Shown: positions 37,548-49,612, counted from the first letter of the stretch. The stretch is DNA of 64,000 bases from Dipylidium caninum (GCA_017562135.1 QEYB01001657.1:62001-126000); one strand, 5' to 3'. The notes: generated from the letters alone by a model not told the origin. Numbers and translations are program-made.

Positions 37548-37704
37548 TCACCGTTTCTCACTACTCGTCTCCGTCGCTTCAACCGTTTTTCATGGATTTA
37601 CGAGAAAGTAGTGATTTGCTCACGCGACGATGTCAACTCGCGCAAAGTTGCTACATTTTTCAGTGAGCAGCTGTCATCCGATCACATCGCCACACAGAAT
37701 CTTA
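37548..37704 (+). other. Exon-like 157-nt segment identical in both spacer copies
   Basis: The segment is preceded by an acceptor-like cctacag and followed by GTAAGC. By eye, all 157 bases equal 58897-59053, while single-base indels occur just outside on both sides. One frame is open throughout and includes FLTTRLRRFNRFSWIYEKVV; a second frame (PSLQPFFMDLRESSDLLTRR) is also mostly open. The product is unrecognised. Conservation plus splice-like borders make it the best candidate exon of the spacer, but no chain to other exons was established. Confidence 0.35.
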
Positions 37705-38371
37705 GTAAGCCTGAACGAGCAAACGAGTGTATTCCACCTCCTTTACATGAGGATGTGGTCTCGCTCGGGGCAGCGATTGTGGAGGAAGTTGATCGTTCAC
37801 CTCCCACTTCTCGCCTCCCCCAAATCTCTGCCCAAACCCGAACTGACGGGCATTAGAAGGAAGACCAGATTGTGGCCATCACATCGCTAGTAGATGCCAG
37901 TTAATCCTCCATTCTTTCTACTCCTCAGCCCCTGCCTTCACGTCAGACTGTGTAAGATCCTGGTGCAGTGAAGATGCTTTCGCTTTCAACCACGTAGACC
38001 GGGCCACAGAAGTTTAGGGCACACAAAACGACGGCATTAGCAGCGAGAGAGGGGACAGAGGTGAGTGAAGTGCCACTTCGTCGTCACCGCCTCTGTCACG
38101 CGGTGCATACCCCTGTAAGGGTGGAGTTAACGCTACAGGGAGAATGGTGTCTTCTCGGGAGATGACTCTAGTCGTCTGCCGACGTGGAGACCAACTCCGC
38201 TGAAAGAACTAGTTATTCCATCAAGCAACAACGGGAACACCACACACTCTGTTCCTTTTTCCAGTACCTCTAGCTCTAACGGAGACTAAGATGGCAGGAC
38301 GGGAGGGAGCAAGTGACTGCAAATATTCTGGCTTGTGGTAGGGGGTTTTTGACGGTGCTTCGGAGTTCTCA

Positions 38372-38623
38372 ATGGAGTTTCTCGCGAGGATACAGGCACT
38401 TGGCGCAACTCCTGTTGTACCGCATCCATTGGGTGTCGGGCATAACTCACCAAGCATACACACCCCTTGGAAGCTTGGAAGACGAGCTGTGGAAGGTGCA
38501 AGTCCCTCTTCTGCCATTGTCGTCTGTCATGAACACACCACTTGCCTGGCACTCATCACTTTCCTCGTATCTGCTGACGCTTTGGACCAGAATGGTTCAA
38601 GACTCACCATTGACATCGCCTGA
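38372..38623 (+). other. 83-codon ORF preserved in both repeat copies
   Basis: The frame from ATG to stop encodes the same protein in the second copy (59722-59973). The only base difference I see is synonymous in this frame (GGT or GGA, both Gly). It includes SSAIVVCHEHTTCLALITFL. Overlapping frames on both strands are also open here (minus 38221-38517; plus 38313-38954), so the coding strand is not certain. No domain was recognised. Confidence 0.3.
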
Positions 38624-38766
38624 CTGGGTGTACGCACTGAGGAGTCCACACAAATTACACTTTCTATCAATTACAACAGGCGCCAGCCACATCGCTCTAC
38701 TTGGCTCCTTATCTGCGCTGTCGATTTGCCATCAGAGACAATGTCTACTTCCCCATAGCGTCGCCT

Positions 38767-38791
38767 TTCTTCTTCTTCTTCTTCTTCTTCC
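38767..38791 (+). repeat. (CTT)n microsatellite
   Basis: About eight CTT units. The matching copy at 60117-60141 begins with a slightly different flank, so the array differs between duplicates. Confidence 0.8.
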
Positions 38792-38987
38792 TCTCCCTGA
38801 AAGAGAGCTAGGAAACAAGCATCACTGTACCATGTCGTTGGAAATGAGTGAGACAGAAGTTAGCGTTCATGGTATTAAGACTGCGTCATCAATGGGGAGT
38901 GGAGCGAAAGTGGAGAGCGGGGGGCGAAGAGCAGAGAGCAGAGAGCGGGGGTGAACACATTGCGGACGAAGTCCTGCTACTGTGCGG

Positions 38988-39012
38988 ACACACTCACACA
39001 CACACACACACA
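38988..39012 (+). repeat. (AC)n microsatellite
   Basis: An interrupted CA run. The copy at about 60347-60380 is longer by one interrupted motif, and a nearby AGCAGAG array is also expanded in the second copy (near 60278-60306). The array length varies between otherwise near-identical duplicates. Confidence 0.85.
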
Positions 39013-41429
39013 GGCGAGCGCTGCATCCGCCTCCACATGTCACAATGACTTGGCATTCCTCATACATACGAAAGGCAGACTCGGCGCCTGCACACAGGCT
39101 GAGTTGCGCCACCTCCTGGCCAAACTGCTATCCACCCACCGAGGGAAGAAGCTGATGTGATCCGTTTCTTTGAGACATCCCAAATGAAGATTCGATGTGA
39201 CAGGAACAAAGAATTTGCTTGGCACATTTTAATTAAGGATTAAAATCCAAACATTTTCCTGGAAGTCGTGAATTTAATAACTTAGACACTGTCTCCGTTC
39301 CCACGTCCATAAAGATGGTGGTCTTTGCTTTCAAAAACACTGGATCGAGTGTGATTTGGCATTATTAGCGTCATTAGCAATTCGACTACTTGAGAAGTGC
39401 TGCAGGGAACGACGAAATCAGCGGTAGGCCGAGGGCCAAGCACAGCAGGTTGTATCGCGCCCTCCTCCTCACTTTCTACCACGCGTCTCAAACATCGTCG
39501 CCGACTCTCCTCAGGCGTTCCCGGTCCCACTCCAACGGCCTGATATCCACACGTCGAGGCTCACTTTACTCCTCTCTGCCGACGTACCTCATTCAGTAGA
39601 CGAAATCAACTCGAATTTCCACTGGGACGCCAGCGGCAATAATGAATCGCGGTGAGGGAAGTCTTGAGGTCGCCTCTAGTAAGATGGCTCTCCTATCCAC
39701 CCAACTTCGTCTGCTTCCACGTTGCCATGTCGAGAGCGAAAAACGTAGGAGCTACAGACGATTCAGTGTCACGCCATTGGGCTTGAAGCCAGCAAAGGGG
39801 TGACGGAGGCGAACCCATCGTGTTTAGCCAACTATTTTAGATGAGGACGCCAATCCATTCGACGCATTCACTTGATCTGTGTCTTGGAAGGGAATACGCC
39901 CTTCCAAGACACTGTCAGCGTAGTAGGTGCAACGAAAAGGCTGCTCACCATCAAGCAATGATCTAGGAAACGCGAAGGAGAACGCTGGACCCACCGATGC
40001 GGAAAGGCGCTTCCCCGTTGCAAGTGAAGGACTGTTTATCTCAGCGTCTCCATCACTGTAGCATGGGACCCTTAACAGCCATGCGGTCAAGGGGTCCTCC
40101 CCATCATTCTCCTTTCCCACTCCACATTCTTTCCGGTCCAGTCAGCATCGTCTGGACGCAGTCTTATAAAGAGACCTGTTCTTCTGATCAGACAACTGTT
40201 CTGATGACGCGCAAATGGAGTGCTGCAGACTGTAGACGGCTACAGATCGGCAAGTTGGGCTGAGAAAAGCGTGCTACGCTAAGTGAGAGGAGGTACCCCT
40301 TGCAATGCACAAGACTTCTTCCACATTCGACAGTACACTGAAGCGGTAAGTAGGCGTCGTGCGAGAGGACACGAGGGTGTTCCCAACCACCACCTCCAGC
40401 CGGTCCACCCTTCGGATGCTACCTGGCCACTTTGCATCAAAAAGTAGATCGTCGATTACATGCACACCACCGGATGTCTCAGTAATTGCCTCGGTGCACA
40501 ATGCTCAGCATGGCCGTTGGGTACGAGTGCTATCGTCAACGTAACCGCGTCTGCATGATGTGAACAGTCACCGCCACGCGAAGCATCCGCCTCCTGACCT
40601 CCGGCTTGGTGACGCCAGCATCATATCGTCGACGAGAGGAAGGCGAATTAGAAGACCACCGACTAGGTGCACTGGGATAGAAGTCGACAAGGGGAAATGG
40701 CACAAAGCCCCAGAAGCCGATGACGTAACAGACGGAGGTGGACGAGGAGGAATTCTACTGGACGCAGCGCAGTGCAACTGAAATCAGACGACAAACACAA
40801 ACTGGTGACTTTCACGAAATTGGCGTTTAGGCAAGCACTTGTCACGACTGTGAGGGAACAGTGCTCCAGCCTCTTCATTTAAATCACAGGCCTTTCGAGG
40901 TGGACTAGTGCAGCAGCCTCCTCTGCTGGAGACGTCTTCTCCGCGCCTCGGCGCACAACGGACATGGGATCAATCAGAGGCAAGTCAATTCAGTCCATAT
41001 TCGCCTCGTAGAGGCCTCTCCTCTTGTCTAAATGAAGCGATTATGGTCTTGCGGGTGGGTAGAGGTAAGAGCGATGGACATACACCATCTCAAACCTCAC
41101 ATAAAGTTCCTCGGCTTCCATTCAACATACAGCAAAGTTAATCTCCCCAGTAGAGCCGCCCGGAAGAGCATGAGGAGAGATAAGGATGTCCTCAGCCTGT
41201 ACGACTGCATCCTCTACGTCGTGGAGCTTTCACGACTTCGCCACCACGCAGCTGAAATTCAGGCGGATCTGACGGAGCAGTGCATAGCACTGATATCGAT
41301 AGAGTGGCACCTACAAGAAGACCGCCATTAACAAGTCATCATCTTGGCGAGTGCACATTAATCAGTCCAGAGATGAAGAATAACCTTTGTTATACTCCCA
41401 TCCCAAATGGTCGCGCAAGGTGTCACCTT

Positions 41430-42375
41430 TTATTTGCAGCTGATTTTGGCATTGCGGAATCCCACACCGACATGCATCAGAACGGAGCCTTGTTCACATT
41501 CTCCAGGAGGAACGTAGATGAGCGAGGCTGTTGACAATGCAATAGAAGAGGTTACGAGTAAGAAGGCTTTCTCTGCTACTGTGCCATACACGAGTGGAGG
41601 TGAGGAACTCACATGGAGCATTGCGGTCAGTGGACTGGGAACTCCTGAAGGCAGTCCAACCGTCGGAATTGAATCTGTGGATTTGGTCATCCTTCGGTTG
41701 CAAATCCAAGAAGCATGTGTACCGTGCATTGGGGTCGAAGCCCTCGACCCTCACGGGTGGGAAATATCCTCGTGGTGGAAAAAAGCAGCCTTCACTTGCC
41801 AGAAGGGAAGATTTGACAAGCGTCGGTCGTGAGGTGGCCTACCTGCCCCTTGGGGAGAGGATCATCTCCATTTTACTGGTGGCCATATCCCTCCACGCCG
41901 CCGCGTGGTGCAGTCGAAGGGTGACAGAGGCTCGTCCCTCCCGACCACGTGCCCAATCCGAGCCAGCCACGCACACGGACGTGTAGGGCTCTCGAGGAGT
42001 GTGTGATCGTTGGAGCCAACGTTGCCACTGCTGTGAGGCGCCCCCACATCCCGTCATCATGGTGGAGAGCAGGTGGACAAAGAAGTCGTCCGGAGGCCGA
42101 TGAAAGAGGTGTTCCACCTCTGTATCTGCTACGGCTTCAGGTGACCTCGTTCTCGCGGCATACTCTCTTCCCTCCACTCTGTCGACTCGTTCAGTCGAGG
42201 CAACTGTTGGAAAGGCAGATACCACAGGATAGCTGTGTTGAGGCAGCGTATGGTGTTGGGGGGGAGGTGGAAGTCTGGAAGCCACTCCAAATTTCCTTGA
42301 ATATCCTCTCACATCGTAGCAGTAGTATCCTCTTTGGTGCTGCGATGATGCTTCGTAACATGGACAGTGGGCCAA
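41430..42375 (-). pseudogene. T-box domain segment T2, N-terminal half
   Basis: T-box proteins are DNA-binding developmental transcription factors. Exon A (41843-42375) is open for about 177 codons and ends AAWRDMATSKMEMILSPRGR, matching the T-box start (LW..F...TEMI.TK.GRR), then a CAG|GTAGGC donor. Exon B (41613-41768) holds VEGFDPNARYTCFLDLQPKD and IHRFNSDGWTAF, the first strands of the domain, and ends CCAT|GTGAGT. Exon C (about 41430-41527) holds VLMHVGVGFRNAKISCK, matching the WM...VSF...KLTNK strand. Exon B is 12 nt shorter than the 55.6-kb copy at FPTLTVDV, so the A-B junction no longer phases, and exon C needs a frame change. The exons for the rest of the domain are not downstream. 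Broken or partial gene. Confidence 0.72.
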
Positions 42376-43664
42376 TATTGTTGCTCCTCACGCATTGCCG
42401 GTTGGACCGTGTATTCAATTCTGTTATGGTGACTGAAGGCTTCGTAAACACCGCCTGACTCGGGTGCTGCTATTTTATAAGGAGGGAGCAAACGAGGCAT
42501 TTGAAACCTGAAACTTACTTCTGTCCACGAGTTTGTTTCCATTCTGCCAATGTCCCTGATTAAACCGTGAGTCGAATTGATGGAAGGAAACTCAGCTGCC
42601 GCTGGTCGGACTTGAACGCGTACGTGTATTACGTTGTCGGTCGTGTGCATTCCAAATGTCCATGTGGAAGGCTGGATTCGTATAGGCCACCGAGTTCTCA
42701 TAAAGCATTGAATTGTATCTGCTCAAGTATCTTCCATTAAACACGTCTGACGTCTCCTTGTGTACATTCACGTGGGGAGTGTCTAACGCGGATAGAATGA
42801 GAAGAGGAAAGGTAGTAGAAGTAGAACCGTCAATCAGAGGGAAGAGTAATGACGAATTAGTAAACAAGCACTTCAACAGCCCTGGGGAGGGGAAGAGATG
42901 AGTGTTCGCGTCGAAGGAGGGAGTATCTAAACAAGTTCTTACATACAGCCCAAATAAATAAGTCCTTCTTCTGTTATACATTGGTCATAAAGGTTCATGC
43001 GTTAAGGCTCTCTTAGACAGCCATTAGAAGCCAACACGCGTCGGCCACGGATGACCAACAACCAATAAGAATTTGGTAGAATCGCCCGTCGACTCATCCA
43101 ATCAGCTCGGATGCGGTTGACGTAACCAATCGGCAATGGCAACAATGAGCCCCCTATCTGCGTGCACTCCACCAAGGCCTTCCCTTCTCCCACGCCCCAC
43201 TTTTCGTGCTCATCGCTTTAAGCGCGCATGAAGTCCTTCCTGAGGCATTCCGGTTGACGCAGACGCATTTTGACCTGATCGCCGATCTGTGGCCTCTGTG
43301 ACTTCCACAGGAGGCAGCCACATGAGCTTCTTCTGACCGCCGGGGTGACGTCCGCGGGAGCCTTGAGGAAGCCACGCACCGCACCACCACGTAAGGCTGC
43401 TAATGCGCATGCATTCTACTCATTTGCAGACCTCGACGTACCAGTCAACTTGCGAATAGTGGTGAAATTAATGTCCTCCTGAGGACCACTTCATTGCCTG
43501 CAAACTGCTGCGCAGAGGAGTTCTTACGCTCAGGTTGGCGGTAGAGGGACATTAGTGGAGGCGTAGCAAGGACATCCTTCGACCGGAAAGAGGATGAAAC
43601 GCCGAGTCGGTGGGTGCATTCGCTTCGAAGAATGCTGTTGTCGTAAACACTCTCCCGCCACAGT

Positions 43665-43698
43665 TGGGGGGGGGAGGGGGGGAGGGGGAGGGGGGGGA
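43665..43698 (+). repeat. G-rich run in palindrome arm
   Basis: A run of G tracts separated by single A bases, with at least four tracts of four or more G; it could form a quadruplex. The right arm has a shorter C-rich counterpart at about 53197-53225, so the run changed length after duplication or was mis-called. Confidence 0.75.
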
Positions 43699-44370
43699 AG
43701 TCACAAAATAATGGCCCTACTTTAGTGTGAGGTATTGCATAGCGGCCCATTTGGTGCCATGATTTGAGGCGTAGGGAATGAAGAATTGCTGATGGGAAGG
43801 CACCACCCACTACGTTTTCGTGGGTAGATAGGAGCTCGAAGGCGAGAGCGAAGGCACAATGCCACTCTCCTCAACTTGGTTGGCAATGTGAGAGTGTTCT
43901 TTTGCCTTATCTCCCCTGTCTCGCCCATTCGCACGCCGCTTTCTCACTGCAGAATGGTGTCATTCACAGTGCTGCATAAACACGATGCCCTGGTTTATCC
44001 TAACACCTTGGCGTCATCAAAGAGGACTCAGCTCTTTTCAGAGACACGTGTCGGAGGAGCAGGCTTCACGTGAAGCCGACCTCGATCATCTCTCAAAGTC
44101 AGGCCAGAGTGTCAACTTGGGCACGCGTGACACTTGCACAGAAGGGGTGTTTGGCTCGGGGATCTGGGTGGACAAACATTTCATGCGTTAAATGCTAAGT
44201 TAACAGGGTGGACTGAGGGCAAACTCCTTCTCGTCCTTCCGAAAGGCGCACTTCGCCTTTATACTCTACTTTCTATTTCACAATGCTGTCTTTTGTTTAG
44301 CGGAAATTGAACAAATGGACAGTGGTTATGCTTTGTATAATGGGCCACAATTTGTCCGTTCTCTCAGTGC

Positions 44371-44416
44371 TCCTCGTCCCCACCTCGTCCCATCTCGTCC
44401 CCACCTCGTCCCCACG
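44371..44416 (-). repeat. 11-bp minisatellite (TGGGGACGAGG), left arm
   Basis: Tandem copies of a GC-rich 11-mer on the minus strand, a few units long. The right-arm copy at about 52478-52524 has a similar but not identical unit arrangement. Confidence 0.7.
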
Positions 44417-46234
44417 GAGAACACCACGTTTGATGGCGGTCTATCCGAACGATCGGGAGCTCGGTCCTGCTCCCGCCCCAAGACCAATCAGTGGTGGCCT
44501 GAGGGAAGATTGACTGTCGTGGGCCTTTAGTTCGCAAAGGTTTTGGAAATCGCGTTGCCTAGTGCTTCACCAAGGTGCTTTCGAGGCCACCGTTGTATGG
44601 ACACTCCACCCAACACCTTTCTTAACCAATACCAGTCTGTAGTGTGACGGCACTAGAATTATTCTGTCCAAGAGGCATTGGAAGTGTTATTGGGCCATTC
44701 TCCTCCTCAGGATGTGGCGACATCCTCATTTTGGAGGTTAGCGGCAATGTGAGTAAATTGCCTCAATGCCGGCCTTCTTGAAGGCAAGTCCACGTAGCCT
44801 CGCCAAATATGCGACAGAATCTGATCATTAGGGGATAGAGATGCGAACACAAACGACATACTGCGTCTCCCACCATCTCCACAGCCGAAGCTGTCAGCCA
44901 TAAGGTGGAGTATGAGAGACCGTGTACGGGGCCGAATTTGCATTTGAGGCGAAATGGAGTCGTGTCAAGTAATCTACATGCAGAAGGCGACGAGAACATG
45001 GAAGTCTGATTTTCTCGCTCCTTATCCAGCCATCAGTTACGTTAACTTCAATCAGGGCTTCACATCAACGATGATTTGACGCCATGAACCCGGGGACGCA
45101 GGAGTTTGTCGCGACTCCTAATTGACGCCAAGGCCTCCACACCAAGGAGCCGTGAATTCACTGGAATACTGACTGCGCCGACGATAGCAGCCTTGAGGAG
45201 AAGTGTGACAGGCAGGTGGCGAGGCGGAAAGTGATTGAAGCAAAAGGAGAAATGAGTTTGTACACGTCATTTCCGAGGTGGCAAATTGTCGACACCAAGG
45301 GTATTTTTAGTGATAGTGAATTTAGTGATATACAGCCACTTCAGCTCTTTATGGTTGTCGACTACCTTCGGTCGGACGATTTGGTCGGACGCTTTCACTC
45401 ATATGTTGGTGAAATTCTCCTCCACTGCCTACTTCTTGTTCGCAAGTACTGGAGGAATATTTGGACTCTGACAGCACCCCACACTTGCTTGGTCACGACA
45501 ATAAATCAGACCAGATCAGTGATTCCTCCTCTCACCCTCCCCAGCAATGAAGTGCCACTTACGTGCAACCACCGTGGTAGTGAGCAAAGGAAAATGCGAC
45601 TTCGTAGCAACATGAGACTAGCATACTTGACGCGTTCCCGCTGACTCTGTGCATTTGCGTTACATGCACCGAATGCAGAGGTTTTTCCCCCTTCACCTGT
45701 TCACTTTCCTAGGTGTGGGTTCTGAAGAAAGTGTCGACTTTCGTCAGTAATAACATGTCAATTGCGCAACTACTTTGTTTCATAAGTCTTCCGATCTGTC
45801 TGAGATGCCCAAATCGTGTCATTTGACCCTTGTTACACAGTGACTTCTTCGGACTACCGCCACGACGCACCTCCCTTCTCACATCCGCCCACCCCAATTT
45901 AAGGCGAGAGACGAACTCCTTCTGTGGCTTCGTTGGGATCGACCCGACCAACTCCTACTGCCTCATGAGACGCCAATCCACATAACTTAGGCTTCTTCAG
46001 GCGTACATCCAACTCGACCTACGATTTGCTTGTTTCATCATATAACTTGGCCACTTCAAGAGGTGAAGGATGTTAGTATTTCTCAGATATTCGTCAACAA
46101 CGAGAGAGAGAATATAACCTCTTGTCGGCATCGAGATTCCAACAGAGTCAACACTTTTATTACTCTCGGCATCAGGACTATTTCACTGGCTACTAAATGG
46201 CATCCACTTGAGCATTGGTTGTGCTAACTACAAG

Positions 46235-46440
46235 GATGGGAAGAGGAGATAATAGTAATAATAGTAATACGGAGAAAGTAGTGGCGAAGAGGAAGACGAA
46301 GAGGAGGAGAAAGAGGAAGAAGGGTGATAAGGAGGAGGCGAGGAGAGAAAGGATGGACGAGTGGGGCAATGGGAGGAGGGGCAATGGACAGGAATGAAGA
46401 TGAATAAGAGGAAAAAGAGGAGGAGGGTGCAGTAAGTGGA
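46235..46440 (+). repeat. Purine-rich low-complexity tract
   Basis: A GAGGAA/GAAGAG-type low-complexity stretch on the plus strand. It creates spurious serine/leucine-rich or lysine/arginine-rich open frames on the two strands. Confidence 0.7.
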
Positions 46441-46770
46441 TTGGTCACGAGGCTATGCGCATTTAGAGATGATCACGGGCTACCCGTGCGTCGAATAGTG
46501 AGAGGAGGGTCGAGGCTACCGACACCGCTTCACGGTGACTGCAGTGCGCGGTGCACTACGAGTAGCTGCCAGTCTCTTTATTCCCCAATGAATACTCGGA
46601 GCGCCGTAAAGCCGGCAGAGTACAGTCTGAAAGCCGTCGAGTTATGTAGCCTTCTTCGATTGCTTCCACCGCGGAAAACCTTTTACTCATGTTACCCACC
46701 TAAGAATACTGTCTCCATGTGGGACATCGAAGAGGACCACCTAACTGATTGGGTTTCACCCCGTCAACTT

Positions 46771-46901
46771 TTGTCTCTGTCCATTATCCGCGCCACATTG
46801 GCTTTAATTCTATCTCTGCCCATTGGGTCTACAGCGCCTCGAGGTGGGTCACTGGAAACAAACAATTGCCTCGCCTAACCTCCATCTTCTGCTGCAATGC
46901 A
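46771..46901 (+). repeat. 125-bp dispersed direct repeat, copy 1
   Basis: This matches 50527-50655 in the same orientation (shared start tgtctctgtccattatccgc), with a handful of substitutions and small indels, 3.75 kb apart inside the loop. Both copies end near aacctccatc. There are no flanking target duplications that I can see. It could be a short interspersed element or a duplicated exon remnant. Confidence 0.75.
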
Positions 46902-47158
46902 CACTACCTCGCTGCGCACTGGTAGAGGAAGGAGAGGAAGTAGAGGAGGAAAGTGGATGTCTTTAGTAATCAGTGTTCAACACCACAAGCGAGAGTTGCA
47001 GAACATGCTTCCGTCTTCCTCGCGTCCTTCAAGCTAGCGACAAATGCAAAAGAGTTAGAGCAGCAGGCCCATTCTCGCGGTGAAATAGGCGTGGTACACA
47101 GGGGTAAAGTGGTTGGTGCCGACAATGAGGCGATGTGAGCAAGCGCGACTTTACTCAC

Positions 47159-48649
47159 CCCAATTAATGACGTAGGAGAGGAAGGAGTCGCGAGTGGAAC
47201 AAAAGACGTAGGACTGTTCTTCACCACGCGGTTTCTTGAAGGTGGTCTTGAGCAGACGCAAACCACCTGACTGCGTTTCCCTCTTCTCCTCCTCCTCCTC
47301 CTCCACCTCCACTTCTACAGTGCAAACGGTCAACCAGCAGTCTCCGCACTCTCATACATCACGAGGGTGTGGTGAGAGAGGTGCGGAAGTGAGGCAAGAA
47401 TGAAATCACTCACTGCACTTCGGTTCACCACTTTCTCTGCACAGTTCGGCCGTAGCAGTCATGATGGTGCCCTACAAAATGAGGGAGCGCTGTTTCCTCT
47501 CCATCTGTGGGGTGCAGCACAGGGCAGTAGAGAATGTGTGTGGATGCCGAATGAGGAGGTGCACGTGAGGTGCAGCCATGAAGGATAGCGTGGGCTTACG
47601 TATGCTCCCATGGGACAATCAGTGAGACGTGCACAGGTAATTTCCACCTCGGTCTTGCCGACAGCGTCGATGACAGCAGGAGTGGATTGCACAGGTTGGA
47701 TACAGTCTGGGTGTTGAGTGAAGAGGCAGAGGGTGTGAGAGCGAAAGGAGAGGAAGAATAAGCTGGGCAGAGGCGATATGCCATACGTGGTAGGTGACGT
47801 AGTAGGTGAAAACGAGTGTCCCCACGAAATTAGGAAACAATTACTGCGCTTTTGCCCTCACTAACATGCATTCGAGCTGAAGACGAGGCGCTGAGAGAGT
47901 GGTGCGAGGCGAGAGAGTGGAGGAGGGCAAGTTGGGCCGAAGGAGTGATGGATGGAGGAAGGCGTGCAGGCGTATGCTCCTTTGAACTTACTCTTCTCCA
48001 TGTTAGAATAGGCACCGCCTTGGAGAAGTAGACCGTGACATAGGCGAAGCGTCCGTCCTTCATGTATTCATCCATAAGGAAACCCGCCCACGTGTGCTTC
48101 TCCACCTCACAAATGTGGGCTGTCGCCAGGTACTTTCCGTCCTCCTCTGCTCCGCCGTGGTCAACGGATAAGAAGTCGTGTCGTGCGTGCAATAGACGTG
48201 GAGAAAATGAACTTGGTAAGAGGCTCAAGCACTGCTGGTGCGCGTGAAGAGGGAGGGTGCATGCAAAGTGTGAGGGTGCAGTTAATGGCGAAATTCACCT
48301 TTTGTGAGAGAGCAGGCAATGGCGTCACTCTCATTCCACGCTGTCTTGCACACGCCTTCTCCGTCGAACTCGTAGTCGGTCTGGTCCACACGCAGCACCT
48401 TCAAATGTGGACCAGTGAAGAAGTGCATGAGGAGTCTTCAGACGGCAGCAGACTGCCAGCCAACACATCTACTTTATTGGCAAGTTTGTAGGCCACCGAG
48501 CCAGCCGACGAGGCCAGAGCCGTGTTTTAGTTACATTAGTTGGACTACTCCAGCTCTGAACGACTCACCGAGAAGGGGTCCAGGCAGGACCACCGAGATA
48601 TCGGCGCATCCCTCCGTCGCATTCACCACGTATTGGGCGGTGATGGGGC
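47159..48649 (-). CDS. Unassigned multi-exon gene in the palindrome loop (partial)
   Basis: Several minus-strand exons have good splice sites. 48569-48649 (PITAQYVVNATEGCADISVV; donor CTCG|GTGAGT). About 48273-48430 (KVLRVDQTDYEFDGEGVCKT; donor AAAG|GTGAAT). About 47993-48230 (GKYLATAHICEVEKHTWAGF, then LMDEYMKDGRFAYVTVYF; donor AAGA|GTAAGT). 47600-47706 (IQPVQSTPAVIDAVGKTEVE, then ITCARLTDCPMGAY; donor ATAC|GTAAGC). 47159-47314 (an acidic run, then FKKPRGEEQSYVFCSTRDSF; donor GGGG|GTGAGT). Composition is convincing, cysteine-bearing and beta-rich in places, possibly secreted or a receptor ectodomain. I do not recognise the family. Phases between all exons were not closed, so exons are missing. 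Its 5' and 3' ends are unknown. Confidence 0.5.
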
Positions 48650-49558
48650 CTAAATGGTGGTGGGTTATGCGTGAGATAGGAATCGTCATTGCTCTTTTGA
48701 CCAGCGCAAATTATTGTGGTAGCCACACTCTCTCCCTACTATGCAGCGTTGGATGAAACACAGGAAAAAGCCTTGTTACTGTGTTAGGTCGAGGTGAGAG
48801 AGAAGGCCCGAGTGTCTGGTTAAGGAGGTGCACGTACGGAAGAAGGAGAGGCAGAGGAAGAGAACGGCTGCGAACATTGTCAGAGAGGAGGCAGGGCAGG
48901 ACGAGGGAGGGAGGGATAGTTGATTGTGAGGAGAGGCCCTGCCCTGCCTCTCCTTTTATAGTGTAGACTGGAGGAGGGAAAGCGTTTCGCCCCCTTTTCA
49001 GTCACAGTTGCACATGTTTTCACACACTCACCTCGAGAGCGTGTTGATGCTGACTTTAGGAAATAGTGTCACCGTAGTTATCTGACTGCGTCGCGTGTCT
49101 GTGATGTGCCATTTCTTCTCACGTGTGTTCAGACAAAACTGGAGTTAATGCATGCTTTCGCACGAGGTACGGTGTCTCAAGTTCGTGGATGAGATTGAGT
49201 CGCCATTATCGCCTCCAGATGCACCTCATCACGGGTGGTTGCATTGAGTCTGCGTTCTCGTAGTGCACCTATGAACTCTCCTGTCCCCCATACTAAGGCA
49301 CCGTGAAATCGGGATGGTCAGTGGAGGAGTTGTTGGACAAAGGTGTGGAGAGGGTAAAGAGGAGTTAGGCGAAGAAGGCACAGACTAGGAGTGGGAAGAA
49401 GATGGTGAAGGAGTGTGGGGAGGGACGTGGAGGAGAGATGGGACGAAGAGAAAGGATGTAGAGGGGAAGGGTGGAAGAAGCGGTGGAGGAGAGGCGAGTT
49501 CGCAGCGCGACGTAGTAGAGACGTAGTGAAGGGGCACCTATGCAGCGGTGTCAGAGCC

Positions 49559-49612
49559 TCCTTGCCTTGCCTTGCCTTGCCTTGCCTTGCCTTGCCTCGC
49601 CTTGCCTGCCTC
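49559..49612 (+). repeat. (CCTTG)n pentanucleotide array
   Basis: About nine near-perfect CCTTG units in the palindrome loop, degenerating at the right end (CCTCG, CCTGC). Confidence 0.9.

Larger units (their letters stand above)
34620..42640 (+). repeat. 8-kb direct repeat, copy U1
   Basis: This block matches 56.05-64.0 kb in the same orientation, with scattered substitutions and many single-base indels. Landmarks at matching places include a (CTT)n run, an (AC)n run, a GGCGGA tract and identical frames such as 38372-38623 against 59722-59973. Its left edge (34620) starts inside sequence homologous to the 5' part of the T-box segment at 42.2-42.4 kb. U1 is thus bounded on both sides by T-box-related DNA, as expected for unequal exchange between tandem copies. 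The left edge coincides with an abrupt change from AT-rich single-copy DNA. Confidence 0.9.
42722..45537 (+). repeat. Inverted repeat, left arm
   Basis: The reverse complement of this 2.8-kb arm is at about 51360-54186. Both outer ends share the sequence around gctcaagtatcttcc; the inner ends share the stretch around cttgtcacgacaataaatca. The arms differ by substitutions and frequent one-base indels, so frames in one arm are broken in the other. It holds a G-rich run (43665-43698) and a TGGGGACGAGG minisatellite. No recognisable gene. The nearest candidates are a frame ending LNIAANLQNEDVATS (minus 44707-44943; plus 51909-52169) and one containing EGKALVECTQIGG (minus 43002-43193; plus 53511-53801). 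Confidence 0.88.

Noticed and set aside
37203..37856. 217-codon plus-strand ORF as one protein
   Set aside because: It begins in the GGCGGA repeat (an EAEAEAE run) and is broken by indels in the second copy; only the inner 157-nt part merits attention.
45216..45644. 142-codon plus-strand ORF at the left arm/loop border
   Set aside because: The matching stretch in the right arm is broken, it crosses the arm boundary, and it shows no domain similarity.
46441..46878. 145-codon plus-strand ORF
   Set aside because: It ends inside the 125-bp dispersed repeat and has no splice context or recognisable domain.
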